Shown: positions 1 to 7,280 of the stretch, piece after piece
Layout of the letters: each line of letters starts with the position of its first letter
Position numbering within the stretch: position 1 is the first letter of the stretch
Assembly (NCBI GenBank): GCA_046269235.1
Contig: JBJZOS010000004.1
Coordinates: 195,431-259,430 of the forward strand
Reading direction: 5' to 3'
DNA from: Soonwooa sp032078105
GTDB lineage: Bacteria; Bacteroidota; Bacteroidia; Flavobacteriales; Weeksellaceae
DNA length: 64,000 nucleotides
The notes under the pieces: model-generated
What the model was told of the DNA's origin: nothing
Seen by the model: only the letters and a program-made list of their open reading frames with translations
Database searches by the model: none
Translations under genes and position numbers: made by a program

Positions 1-1
1 T

Positions 2-385
2 ACACCAGTAGATAACGGCTCAGAAAGAGTACAGTTATTAGAAAAAATGGGTGCTAAATACGGAATGACTTTCGACGATAAAGAAAAGGTGGCATTTGCG
101 AAAGTGCAAACAATCGGTGTTCCGATGAATCAGCTGAAAGGTTATTTGAAACTGAGTGATGATCAAATGAAATCTTTTAAAGCAGATAAAGGAGTGCCTT
201 TGGATAGCGTTAATAAGCAAGTTATCGATTGGGTAGAACAAAGTTTGGCTGTTAATCCTAGTTACAAGTTAGCTATCAAAGGAGACGTGACAACAAAATA
301 TCCAAAAGTTAAAGACTTATTTGAAGGCTTGAGAGATATAGATTTTCTTAAGTTTTGGTTAATAACATCTCAAGAAGGGAAATAA
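2..385 (+). CDS. exbD: ExbD/TolR-family biopolymer transport protein, 5' partial
   Basis: The reading frame is open from the first bases of the window and ends at TAA 383-385, so the N-terminal membrane anchor lies outside and only about 127 C-terminal residues are visible. These form the periplasmic ExbD-like domain. In the Ton system, ExbD works with ExbB as a proton-driven stator that energises TonB for import through outer-membrane receptors. The identification rests mainly on context: a complete ExbD starts 9 bases downstream and TonB follows, the usual Bacteroidota order exbB-exbD-exbD-tonB. An internal ATG at 47 is not the start, since coding sequence continues upstream of it. ExbB is presumably just outside the window. 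Confidence 0.8.
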   Translation, partial: TPVDNGSERVQLLEKMGAKYGMTFDDKEKVAFAKVQTIGVPMNQLKGYLKLSDDQMKSFKADKGVPLDSVNKQVIDWVEQSLAVNPSYKLAIKGDVTTKYPKVKDLFEGLRDIDFLKFWLITSQEGK

Positions 386-394
386 TAAATAGAA

Positions 395-937
395 ATGGCA
401 GAAGTACAAGTACAAGAAAAAGGCGGAAAAGGCGGTAAGGTACGCTCCAAAAAGCAGAATACCAGAGTCGATATGACGCCAATGGTAGACTTAGGGTTTC
501 TATTGATTACCTTCTTCATGTTTACCACAACTTTCAGTAAACCTAACGTGATGGATCTTGGTCTTCCGGCAAAACCGAAAGATGAGACTCAAAAACCGCC
601 AGATACTGAAATTAAATTGAGCAACTCTATCTCAATTATTATTGGGAAAGATAATAGAGTTTTCTATCACCAACAAGATCAAGCAGGTCTTACTGACCAA
701 ACCTTGATAGAGACAAAGTATGATAGAGAAGGGATTACAAAAGTAATCGAGCAAGCAAAAGCGAGAGCGGCAGATCAGAACATGTTTACTGTGATTATTA
801 AGCCGACTGATGATGCAGTGTACAAAAACTTTGTAGATATTCTTGACGAAATGGCTATTACTAAGAATGAAAGATATGGGGTTACCGATATCAAACCTTG
901 GGAATTGACTGTTTATAAAAAGAAAGTTGGAGAATAA
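395..937 (+). CDS. exbD: ExbD/TolR-family biopolymer transport protein
   Basis: 180 residues. A basic, glycine-rich cytoplasmic N-terminus (about 1-24) is followed by the motif VDMTPMVDLGFLLITFF, with the family's membrane aspartate at residue 32 (MVDLGFLL) and one transmembrane helix at about 31-47. The rest is periplasmic. Known ExbD proteins use this aspartate in proton-driven rotation with ExbB to energise TonB. The gene is 9 bases after another exbD and 36 bases before tonB, so it is almost certainly in one operon. It is longer than the classical ExbD (about 140 residues) because of an extended periplasmic part, common in this phylum. Two non-identical ExbD copies in tandem probably form a hetero-complex (inference). 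Confidence 0.92.
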   Translation: MAEVQVQEKGGKGGKVRSKKQNTRVDMTPMVDLGFLLITFFMFTTTFSKPNVMDLGLPAKPKDETQKPPDTEIKLSNSISIIIGKDNRVFYHQQDQAGLTDQTLIETKYDREGITKVIEQAKARAADQNMFTVIIKPTDDAVYKNFVDILDEMAITKNERYGVTDIKPWELTVYKKKVGE

Positions 938-973
938 TCTCCGTGCTACAATTAATTCTTAAATATTAAGAAA

Positions 974-1816
974 ATGTCAGAGAATTCAAATTACAATCCA
1001 GAAAATCTATCATTAGATGAGATTGTATTTCAGAATAGAAATAAAGAGTATGGTGCATACGATCTGAGAACTGAGTATCCGAAGATGTTGACGAAGTCAT
1101 TTATTTTTGGAACAATTTTCTTCTTAGTTGCAGTTATATCTCCATTTGTATATCTGAAGATTAAGCAAATGAACGCTGCTGATAAAACGGAAGTAGACGC
1201 AAATCTTATTGAGATTTTGCCAGAGCAGCCAGTTTTAGAGCAGCCTAAAGAAGAGGAACCACCGCCACCGCCACCACCAAAAGTGGAGCCGGAGAAAATT
1301 GAAGTCATTCAAAATGTTGTTCCTGAACCTAAAAGAGAGCCAAAGGTAGAAACACCTCCACCACCGATTACAAAGCAGTTAGAGACAACTACTGGTCTTG
1401 TTAGTCAAGAAGGTGTTAGGAAACCAGACTTTACGCCACCGCCACCGCCACCTGGTCCAGGTAAAGTGACGACAGCTGAAGTTAAAGCTCCTGTTAATAC
1501 TAACGAGGTATATGCTGAAGTAGATCAGTCTGCTGAATATCCTGGTGGTCTTGGAAGTTTCCGTAAGTATGTTGGTGAGAATATTGATTCTTCTAACATG
1601 GAGGGTGAAGGACAATTAACAGTTAAGTTACGATTCATCGTGGAAAGAGATGGTTCGGTTTCTGATGTTAAGGTTGTACAGAAATCAGGAAATTCTGATT
1701 TTGACTCTGAAGCAGTTAGTGTTGTTAAGAGACAAAAGAAATGGAAGCCTGCTAAACTTAACGGTGAAAGCGTGAGATCATATTTCTCAATTCCAATTAC
1801 AATGCAATTTCAATAA
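974..1816 (+). CDS. tonB: TonB family energy transducer
   Basis: 280 residues. A cytoplasmic N-terminus of about 40 residues (NRNKEYGAYDLR, typical of Bacteroidota TonB) precedes one transmembrane helix at about 41-61. A long periplasmic linker (about 85-165) is rich in proline and glutamate or lysine and carries two polyproline runs. The C-terminal TonB domain starts near the motif EYPGGLGSFRKYV and ends ...FSIPITMQFQ, and should contact the TonB box of outer-membrane receptors. It is the last gene of the exbD-exbD-tonB operon and a strong intrinsic terminator follows 22 bases later. A TonB-dependent receptor that could use it is encoded at 34162-36549, though coupling is not shown by sequence. 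Confidence 0.92.
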   Translation: MSENSNYNPENLSLDEIVFQNRNKEYGAYDLRTEYPKMLTKSFIFGTIFFLVAVISPFVYLKIKQMNAADKTEVDANLIEILPEQPVLEQPKEEEPPPPPPPKVEPEKIEVIQNVVPEPKREPKVETPPPPITKQLETTTGLVSQEGVRKPDFTPPPPPPGPGKVTTAEVKAPVNTNEVYAEVDQSAEYPGGLGSFRKYVGENIDSSNMEGEGQLTVKLRFIVERDGSVSDVKVVQKSGNSDFDSEAVSVVKRQKKWKPAKLNGESVRSYFSIPITMQFQ

Positions 1817-1837
1817 TTAGCATTTATTAACATAAGA

Positions 1838-1865
1838 AAGAGAAGCTTTGGCTTCTCTTTTTTTG
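1838..1865 (+). terminator. Intrinsic terminator of the exbD-exbD-tonB operon
   Basis: The stem AGAGAAGC/GCTTCTCT with a TTTG loop is followed by a T run. It sits 22 bases after the tonB stop codon. Confidence 0.85.
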
Positions 1866-1873
1866 TATCTTTG
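1866..1873 (+). promoter_or_regulatory. Bacteroidota -7 box (TATCTTTG)
   Basis: TATCTTTG matches TANNTTTG exactly. It begins directly after the tonB terminator and ends 5 bases before the ATG at 1879, so the transcript of the next two genes may be leaderless or nearly so. No clear -33 TTG element is seen at the expected distance. Confidence 0.55.
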
Positions 1874-1878
1874 TTACT

Positions 1879-2076
1879 ATGATGTTTAATTGGTTGTCAG
1901 TAATCACAGGTTTTTTTTATGCCGTTCTGGGTGTCGTGGTTATTATTTATAAATTTTTTGTAATTCAGCTTGAGCCGAATATTGCTTATCCATTAGGAGT
2001 TATTTTAATTGGTTACGGAATTTTCCGTGTTTTCCGTGCTATTAAAAAAATAAGAGATAGTCGTTATGAAGAATAG
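1879..2076 (+). CDS. Small two-helix membrane protein, function unknown
   Basis: 65 residues. Two hydrophobic helices are visible (about 3-28 and 35-52), followed by a short basic tail ending KKIRDSRYEE. The second codon is also ATG, so the start could be 1879 or 1882. The gene overlaps the downstream PstS-like lipoprotein gene by 11 bases, which suggests translational coupling. The protein could help place or anchor that lipoprotein's partner, but this is a guess; I do not recognise the family. A promoter of the local type lies just upstream. Confidence 0.7.
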   Translation: MMFNWLSVITGFFYAVLGVVVIIYKFFVIQLEPNIAYPLGVILIGYGIFRVFRAIKKIRDSRYEE

Positions 2077-2938
2077 TATTTTAGTTGTATTCGCTTTTTT
2101 CTTTTTATTTTCATGTAATAAATCTAAAAAAGAAGCTTTGGATACGCCTAGCCAAGGCACAATTACATTGGAAGCGGATGAATCTTTTAGAAGTGTTACA
2201 GAAGCTTTAACAGAGCGCTATATGGCACTAAATCCCAATACGAAAATCAATGTCATATATACCAAAGAAGATCTTGGCTTACTAGATCTTTTAGATAGAA
2301 AAACGCGAGTCATTGTCATGTCTCGTAACTTGACAAAGTCGGAGAAAGATGCTTACGATAAAAAAATAAATTTGCCATGGCAACCTGCAAAATTTGCTGC
2401 GGATGCATTAGTCTTTGTTGTTTCTAAAGAAAATTCTACCGTTAAAGAATTAAGTGTTGATGAGATTAAGAAAAGAATTTCTTCTGACGAAAAAAGTTTA
2501 ATCTTTGATGGCGCTAACTCTAGTAATATTAATTTTATTGCGCAGCAGTTTAATGTAAAGCCTTCTGCTCTAAAATATTCAATTATTAAAGGTAATGATA
2601 ATATTATCAAAGAATTAGAGAAACATCCTAACAAAATTGGTGTGATTAGCCTTAATACAATTTCGCGTCCTTATGGTGACGAAGCGACCATGCTAAGAGA
2701 TAAAATCAATGTCTTGCCAATTGTTGATAAAGGCAAATCTTATACACCAACAGTTGATAATCTACAGGACATGCAATATCCATTTACAAGAGTTCTATAT
2801 TTCTTAACCAATGAGGCTTATTATGGTCTTGGGAATGGTTTTATACGATTTGCATGTACACAACTTGGGCAGATCGTTGTTGAGAAAGAAGGGCTTCAGC
2901 CTTACAATCTATATCGCCGGGAAGTTCAGATGCGATAA
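2066..2938 (+). CDS. PstS-like substrate-binding lipoprotein
   Basis: 290 residues. The signal peptide ends in a lipobox (FLFSC, cysteine near residue 17), so this is probably a lipoprotein. The mature part has the fold pattern of phosphate ABC-transporter binding proteins: GTITLEADESF near the start, then VIVMSRNLTKSEKDAY, and DALVFVVSKEN in the middle. These match the PBP-like PstS family, although the phosphate-binding serine/threonine pattern is weak. No ABC permease or ATPase is encoded nearby, so a role in phosphate uptake is uncertain. The start overlaps the preceding small membrane protein. Annotated relatives in flavobacteria are called phosphate ABC transporter substrate-binding protein on fold alone. 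Confidence 0.7.
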   Translation: MKNSILVVFAFFFLFSCNKSKKEALDTPSQGTITLEADESFRSVTEALTERYMALNPNTKINVIYTKEDLGLLDLLDRKTRVIVMSRNLTKSEKDAYDKKINLPWQPAKFAADALVFVVSKENSTVKELSVDEIKKRISSDEKSLIFDGANSSNINFIAQQFNVKPSALKYSIIKGNDNIIKELEKHPNKIGVISLNTISRPYGDEATMLRDKINVLPIVDKGKSYTPTVDNLQDMQYPFTRVLYFLTNEAYYGLGNGFIRFACTQLGQIVVEKEGLQPYNLYRREVQMR

Positions 2939-3039
2939 AATGTTAACAAAATTTACGATTTTAAAATAAAATTTGGAATGAATCTTGTGTTTCAGTCCAT
3001 ATTCAATATTTAAGTAAACTAAAATAAAATAAAATTATA

Positions 3040-4692
3040 ATGAATTATTCCAAGAAAATTGTTTTGACTGCGGCTGTTGGATTCTTTTCTCAGTTTGCAT
3101 TTGCTCAATCTGTGCAAGAAGGTATCATCTATGTTGACAGCCATAAATATGCAAAAGCAAGACAAAATTTTAATGATTTAATTACAAAAGATCCTTCGGC
3201 TAATAACTATTTTTATCTGGGGAATACATATTTAACTCAGTTTGAACCGAATTTTGACAAGGCTAAAGAATATTTTGATCAAGGTTTAGCAAAAGATGCT
3301 AAAAGTGCTCTTAACAAAGTTGGTTTAGCTTCTATCAAAATTGGGAAAGGTGATAAATCTGGAGAAAACGATCTTCGTCAAATTGTTAAAGATACTAAAG
3401 AGAAAGACGCCGAGGTACTTTATCGCGCTGCGGAGGCTTTAACGATTTATGAAAAAACAACAAATCCTGATTTAGCAATTGAGTTTCTAAACAAAGCTAT
3501 TGAAAGATCTCAAAAAGCGGGTGTTCCTGCAAATTATTATTATGCGTTAGGAGATGCTTATAGACTTAAGTCTACTAATGATCCTAAACTAGCTGGTAAT
3601 GCACTTTCTGCTTATGAAAATGCACTTCCTCTCGCCAAAAGTAAGGCCTCTGTGTATACGAGAATTGCTACATTATGGATGGCAGCTCAACAGTGGCAAA
3701 AAGCAAAAGATAATCTAGATAAAGCGATTGCAGTTGATCCTTCTTATGCGCCCGCATACAAAGCTTTAGCTGGTTTTAATATGAAATATCAACGTAACGC
3801 TGAAGCGACGCAAGATTTGGTTAAATATTCGCAATATGCTGATGAAGATCCGTCAACCCAGTTAGAGATTGCTAAATTGTATTTCATTAATGATGATTAT
3901 GCGAATGCTAAAACCACTTTAGATAAAATTTTTGATAAAGTGGAAGATCCGATTAAGTATAAGCTTCGTGCTTATGTACAATATGGTTCTGGAGATTATA
4001 CAGGTGCAAAAGACAATTTAGATAAATTTGTTAGCGCTGTAGATAAAGCTAGAGTTCAGGCTGCGGATCAAGGTCTTGCTGGTTTAATTGCGGCTGGTTT
4101 AGCTAAAGATGAAAAAGATCCTGCTAAAAAAGCAGAATTAGAAGCTCAAGTTCAGTCTAAGATTGCAATTGCTAAAGCTGCAAAAGATGAAACGATGAAA
4201 TGGGACGAAGAGTTAGCTAAAATAAAAGGCGGATTTAGCGCGGCGTCTGCTGATCAAGGACCAACTAACCCACAGATTGAAGGACTTAAGAAAAAAGTGG
4301 CTGCTAACCCAGAAGATACCACATCGATGGCATATTTAGCACAAGCTTACCAAGAGGCTAAAAACTGGAATGGTGCTGTGTTAACTTGGCAAAAATTGAC
4401 AAGTTTGCTTCCTGATTGGGCACCAGCTTACAACTCTTTGGCTTATGCGTATCAACAAAGTGGTAACACAGATTTAGCAAATGGATCTTATCAAAAATAT
4501 ATCGATTTGATTACGAAAAATCCTGCTGAAGTTGAAGCTAATAAAGAATCTCTGTCTTACGCCTATTTTGCGATAGCTTATGCTAACAAGGATGGAGACA
4601 AGGCAAAAGCTAAAGAATATGCTGATAAGGCGGTTGCGCTTAACCCAACCTATCAAGATGCTGTTAATCTTGTTAAATATTTAAGTAAATAA
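3040..4692 (+). CDS. Secreted TPR-repeat protein
   Basis: 550 residues. A signal peptide (MNYSKKIVLTAAVGFFSQFAFAQ) is followed by many tetratricopeptide repeats, seen as recurring W/Y-x2-LG/A-x2-Y and DP/NP-turn patterns through about residue 380 and again at about 410-550. The last 140 residues (from NPQIEGLKKKV) closely resemble the entire mature part of the shorter protein at 38556-39098, including LPDWAPAYNS and SYQKYIDLI. The protein is probably a periplasmic or outer-membrane scaffold. A lysine/alanine-rich linker at about 345-405 separates the repeat blocks. It is a single gene closed by an intrinsic terminator. The exact partner is unknown. Confidence 0.85.
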   Translation: MNYSKKIVLTAAVGFFSQFAFAQSVQEGIIYVDSHKYAKARQNFNDLITKDPSANNYFYLGNTYLTQFEPNFDKAKEYFDQGLAKDAKSALNKVGLASIKIGKGDKSGENDLRQIVKDTKEKDAEVLYRAAEALTIYEKTTNPDLAIEFLNKAIERSQKAGVPANYYYALGDAYRLKSTNDPKLAGNALSAYENALPLAKSKASVYTRIATLWMAAQQWQKAKDNLDKAIAVDPSYAPAYKALAGFNMKYQRNAEATQDLVKYSQYADEDPSTQLEIAKLYFINDDYANAKTTLDKIFDKVEDPIKYKLRAYVQYGSGDYTGAKDNLDKFVSAVDKARVQAADQGLAGLIAAGLAKDEKDPAKKAELEAQVQSKIAIAKAAKDETMKWDEELAKIKGGFSAASADQGPTNPQIEGLKKKVAANPEDTTSMAYLAQAYQEAKNWNGAVLTWQKLTSLLPDWAPAYNSLAYAYQQSGNTDLANGSYQKYIDLITKNPAEVEANKESLSYAYFAIAYANKDGDKAKAKEYADKAVALNPTYQDAVNLVKYLSK

Positions 4693-4706
4693 GATACTAA
4701 TCCTAC

Positions 4707-4741
4707 AAAAATCCCGTGGTGAAAACTGCGGGATTTTTTTG
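4707..4741 (+). terminator. Intrinsic terminator after the TPR gene
   Basis: AAATCCCG and CGGGATTT form a stem around an 11-base loop and are followed by a T run. Confidence 0.85.
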
Positions 4742-4747
4742 TTTTCA

Positions 4748-4755
4748 TAAATTTG
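4748..4755 (+). promoter_or_regulatory. -7 box (TAAATTTG) upstream of bshB1
   Basis: An exact TANNTTTG match ends 15 bases before the bshB1 ATG and directly follows the upstream terminator. Confidence 0.5.
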
Positions 4756-4770
4756 TAAAAAAATAAGATA

Positions 4771-5487
4771 ATGAAAGTTGACATCTTAGCAATCGGAGCG
4801 CATCCTGACGATGTTGAGTTAGGTTGTGGAGGAACAATAGCAAAACTGATTTCGGAAGGAAAAAAAGTAGCTATAATCGATTTGACACAGGGTGAATTAG
4901 GTACTCGCGGAACTAATGAAACGCGCGCCGTGGAAGCTGCTGAAGCGGCAAGAATATTGAAAGTATCTGCCAGAGAAAATTTGAAGATGAAAGATGGCTT
5001 TTTAGAGAATTCTAAAGACTATCAAATGCGAATAGTCAAAATGATTAGAAAATACCAACCAGATATCGTTTTGGCTAATGCGATTGATGATCGTCATCCT
5101 GATCATGCAAAAGGCGCAAAGTTAGCTTCTGACGCTTGTTTTCTTTCCGGACTCCGAAAAATAGAAACCGAATTGGACAATCAACAACAAGAGGTTTGGC
5201 GACCTAAATTGATTTTGCATTATATCCAATGGAAGCATATTCAACCAGAATTTGTCATTGATATTTCTGAATTTTTAGATATTAAGATAGCGTCTTGTAT
5301 GGCTTATAAAACGCAATTTTATGATCCAACCTCTAACGAACCTATGACGCCAATTGCTACAAAAGACTTTTTGGAGAGTTTAACCTATCGCGCGCAAGAT
5401 CTTGGACGTCTATCGGGAGTTGCTTACGCTGAGGGTTTTACGTCTGAAAAATTAATTGCTTTGAAAAATTTTGATAATTTTATTTGA
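4771..5487 (+). CDS. bshB1: Bacillithiol biosynthesis deacetylase BshB1
   Basis: 238 residues, full length for the family. The N-terminal zinc-site motif AHPDDVELGCGG (about 9-20) and the later DDRHPDHAKGA are the hallmark PIG-L/LmbE metal and catalytic elements. BshB1 removes the acetyl group from GlcNAc-malate to give GlcN-malate, the second step of bacillithiol synthesis in the cytosol. Bacillithiol is the low-molecular-weight thiol of many Firmicutes and Bacteroidota. The partner genes bshA and bshC are not in the window. The start is the first ATG after a local promoter. Other LmbE deacetylases are possible, but length and the C-terminal QFYDPTSNEP region fit BshB1. Confidence 0.9.
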   Translation: MKVDILAIGAHPDDVELGCGGTIAKLISEGKKVAIIDLTQGELGTRGTNETRAVEAAEAARILKVSARENLKMKDGFLENSKDYQMRIVKMIRKYQPDIVLANAIDDRHPDHAKGAKLASDACFLSGLRKIETELDNQQQEVWRPKLILHYIQWKHIQPEFVIDISEFLDIKIASCMAYKTQFYDPTSNEPMTPIATKDFLESLTYRAQDLGRLSGVAYAEGFTSEKLIALKNFDNFI

Positions 5488-5513
5488 TAGTTAGAATTTT
5501 TGTGTTATATTTG
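5483..5513 (+). promoter_or_regulatory. Promoter of tRNA-His
   Basis: TTTG (5483-5486) and TATATTTG (5506-5513) fit the Bacteroidota -33/-7 consensus with a 19-base spacer. The tRNA begins 14 bases later. The -33 element lies over the bshB1 stop codon. Confidence 0.75.
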
Positions 5514-5526
5514 CACACGCAAAAAC

Positions 5527-5601
<75 letters not shown>

Positions 5602-5610
5602 CAAATTTTA

Positions 5611-5640
5611 AAAAGCATTCTATTTTTAGAATGCTTTTTT
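5611..5640 (+). terminator. Intrinsic terminator of tRNA-His
   Basis: The 12-base arms AAAGCATTCTAT/TAGAATGCTTTT form a stem followed by T residues, 10 bases after the tRNA. Confidence 0.88.
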
Positions 5641-6241
5641 AGTTTTGTTTATGATGAGTTTTTTTGAATATCTATTTTTATCATGTCAAAACTTTCTACA
5701 CTTTTAAAAAATTTAGGTTTTAATTACGTCAATTTCTATATTTTGTTTGTGTTCTTTTGCAATAATTAGACGTTAAATGAGATTTTATTTTCGATTTTTT
5801 TTTTTTTTTTTTTTGATTTTATTCTAAAGTGTAATATCATAAAACATGATCATGTTAATTTTATTTAATTTTAGCATATTGATATGTTTAGTATTTAAAT
5901 TTAGGAAATTGTAATTAAGTGTGCTCGTTTGTTGATTTTAAATGCCTATTTAGTTTTTTCTTTTATTTCCTTAAATCAATATCGTAGATTTTAAAATAAT
6001 CTCAATGTTTTATTGTTTTAATTTTTGCAGTAATCTACATTGTATTTAAAATATCGTCTTGATAATGTTTTATGATTAATTATTTGATAATTTGTAAAAA
6101 TAATTGTTTAAAGTTTTGGTTAATTAATTATTAAGTTATACCTTTACCAGGCCTTAAAAAAGCCTTAGTGCTAAACAAAGGCAATAAATTTTTTTTCATC
6201 ATTTGTGTTTTTAGAATCGTATCTCTGATACGGTTCTTTTT
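5641..6241. other. Gene-free AT-rich stretch with poly-T, palindrome and two hairpins
   Basis: No credible ORF is seen on either strand. The stretch contains a run of 20 T (5795-5814), a perfect 14-bp palindrome AACATGATCATGTT (5843-5856), a hairpin GCCTT/AAGGC followed by a T run (about 6162-6200), and a second hairpin AGAATCGTATC/GATACGGTTCT (about 6211-6235) followed by seven T. Both hairpins have T tracts on the + strand only. They would therefore end a rightward transcript from inside this stretch, where no protein gene exists. A small RNA is possible but no clean promoter is seen. Confidence 0.6.
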
Positions 6242-7279
6242 TTATGTCTCATAGTAGAGTAGAAGGTAGATGAAGTAACTATACGTCACGCTTCCCTCTT
6301 GTCGATTTGTCTTTAAAAATAGATCATTAGTCCAGCCGAAAACATCACCTAACAGACTTTCATTCTTTTTCCTAAAAGCGATTTCGTTGGCTCTGTCTCT
6401 TTTCATTTTTTGAGAATATTTTTTAAGAATAAATGCCACCCATTGTGGATCATAAGCCTGAATGTTTGATAGAATATTTTTCAAAGCATAAAGGTTTGCG
6501 GAATATTCTAATTCGGGTTTTTCAGAATAAATACAATTTAAAAAACCAATAAAGCTAGCTTCCTGTTCTCTCGCATAACCCAGTTGATGCGCTGCTTCGT
6601 GTGATAGTGTAAAAACTTTATTGCTGTCGGGCAAATTGGCGTCATATTGTGCTTCTGCCGTAAAAGGATTATAATAGCCTACAATGCCTGTTAAGCTCAT
6701 TATTTCGCCAAATAAACTGGGTTTTATAGAGATAATATTAGTTGGCGTTTTAGTATTGTATTTTGTTGGTATTTTGGCTTGGGTTAAAATGAGTTCGGAC
6801 TTAATCTTGTCAAGGCTTTCGATTTTATAAATACCATTTTTGTCTTCATTAAGATGTTCCCTGTTTTTAATACAAAGCTCCAGATATTTTAGCGATAAGC
6901 TTTTTAGTCTTTCGATTGGGATGTTGTCTTTAGGCGTAACTTTAGCAATCGGTTTTTGAAAATACATCATTCCCCAAAATATTTGATAAAGAAAGTAGAT
7001 TGTATTTAAAAATATTAAAAGGTTTATTAGTTGGTATTTTATTCCTTTTTTAAAAATGAAATATATAAGCATCGCAATCAACAATCCAAGAACCACATAC
7101 AAAATATCACCAACAGAAAAACTTAGACTACTAACTATTTTTTGATGTCCTTCTCTTTGCCAATCATAAAATTTTGAAAAAAAATCGAGTGCTAATGTCG
7201 ATTTTGATAGTAGGTAAAAAACAAAAATTTGGGCAAACCAAAGGCCTGCCCAAATTGATATTTTCTTTTTTTGGGACAT
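6242..7279 (-). CDS. DUF3810 family membrane zinc-protease-like protein
   Basis: 345 residues with the chosen start. Three hydrophobic segments occupy the first third, followed by a soluble domain with HEAAHQLGYAREQEASF, an HExxH-type zincin motif with a downstream glutamate. This is the DUF3810 pattern. A membrane metallopeptidase is likely from the motif, but no substrate is known. A longer frame starts at 7318, but ATG 7279 is preferred: it follows the stop codon of the upstream transporter gene by one base (TAA-C-ATG), which suggests coupling. The gene is the last of a leftward pair with the MFS transporter. Confidence 0.8.
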   Translation of the reverse strand: MSQKKKISIWAGLWFAQIFVFYLLSKSTLALDFFSKFYDWQREGHQKIVSSLSFSVGDILYVVLGLLIAMLIYFIFKKGIKYQLINLLIFLNTIYFLYQIFWGMMYFQKPIAKVTPKDNIPIERLKSLSLKYLELCIKNREHLNEDKNGIYKIESLDKIKSELILTQAKIPTKYNTKTPTNIISIKPSLFGEIMSLTGIVGYYNPFTAEAQYDANLPDSNKVFTLSHEAAHQLGYAREQEASFIGFLNCIYSEKPELEYSANLYALKNILSNIQAYDPQWVAFILKKYSQKMKRDRANEIAFRKKNESLLGDVFGWTNDLFLKTNRQEGSVTYSYFIYLLLYYET

Positions 7280-7280
7280 G

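Noticed and set aside
5843..5856. Origin or dif site
   Set aside because: The 14-bp palindrome is too short and lacks the two-arm XerC/XerD layout; no dnaA box cluster is seen.
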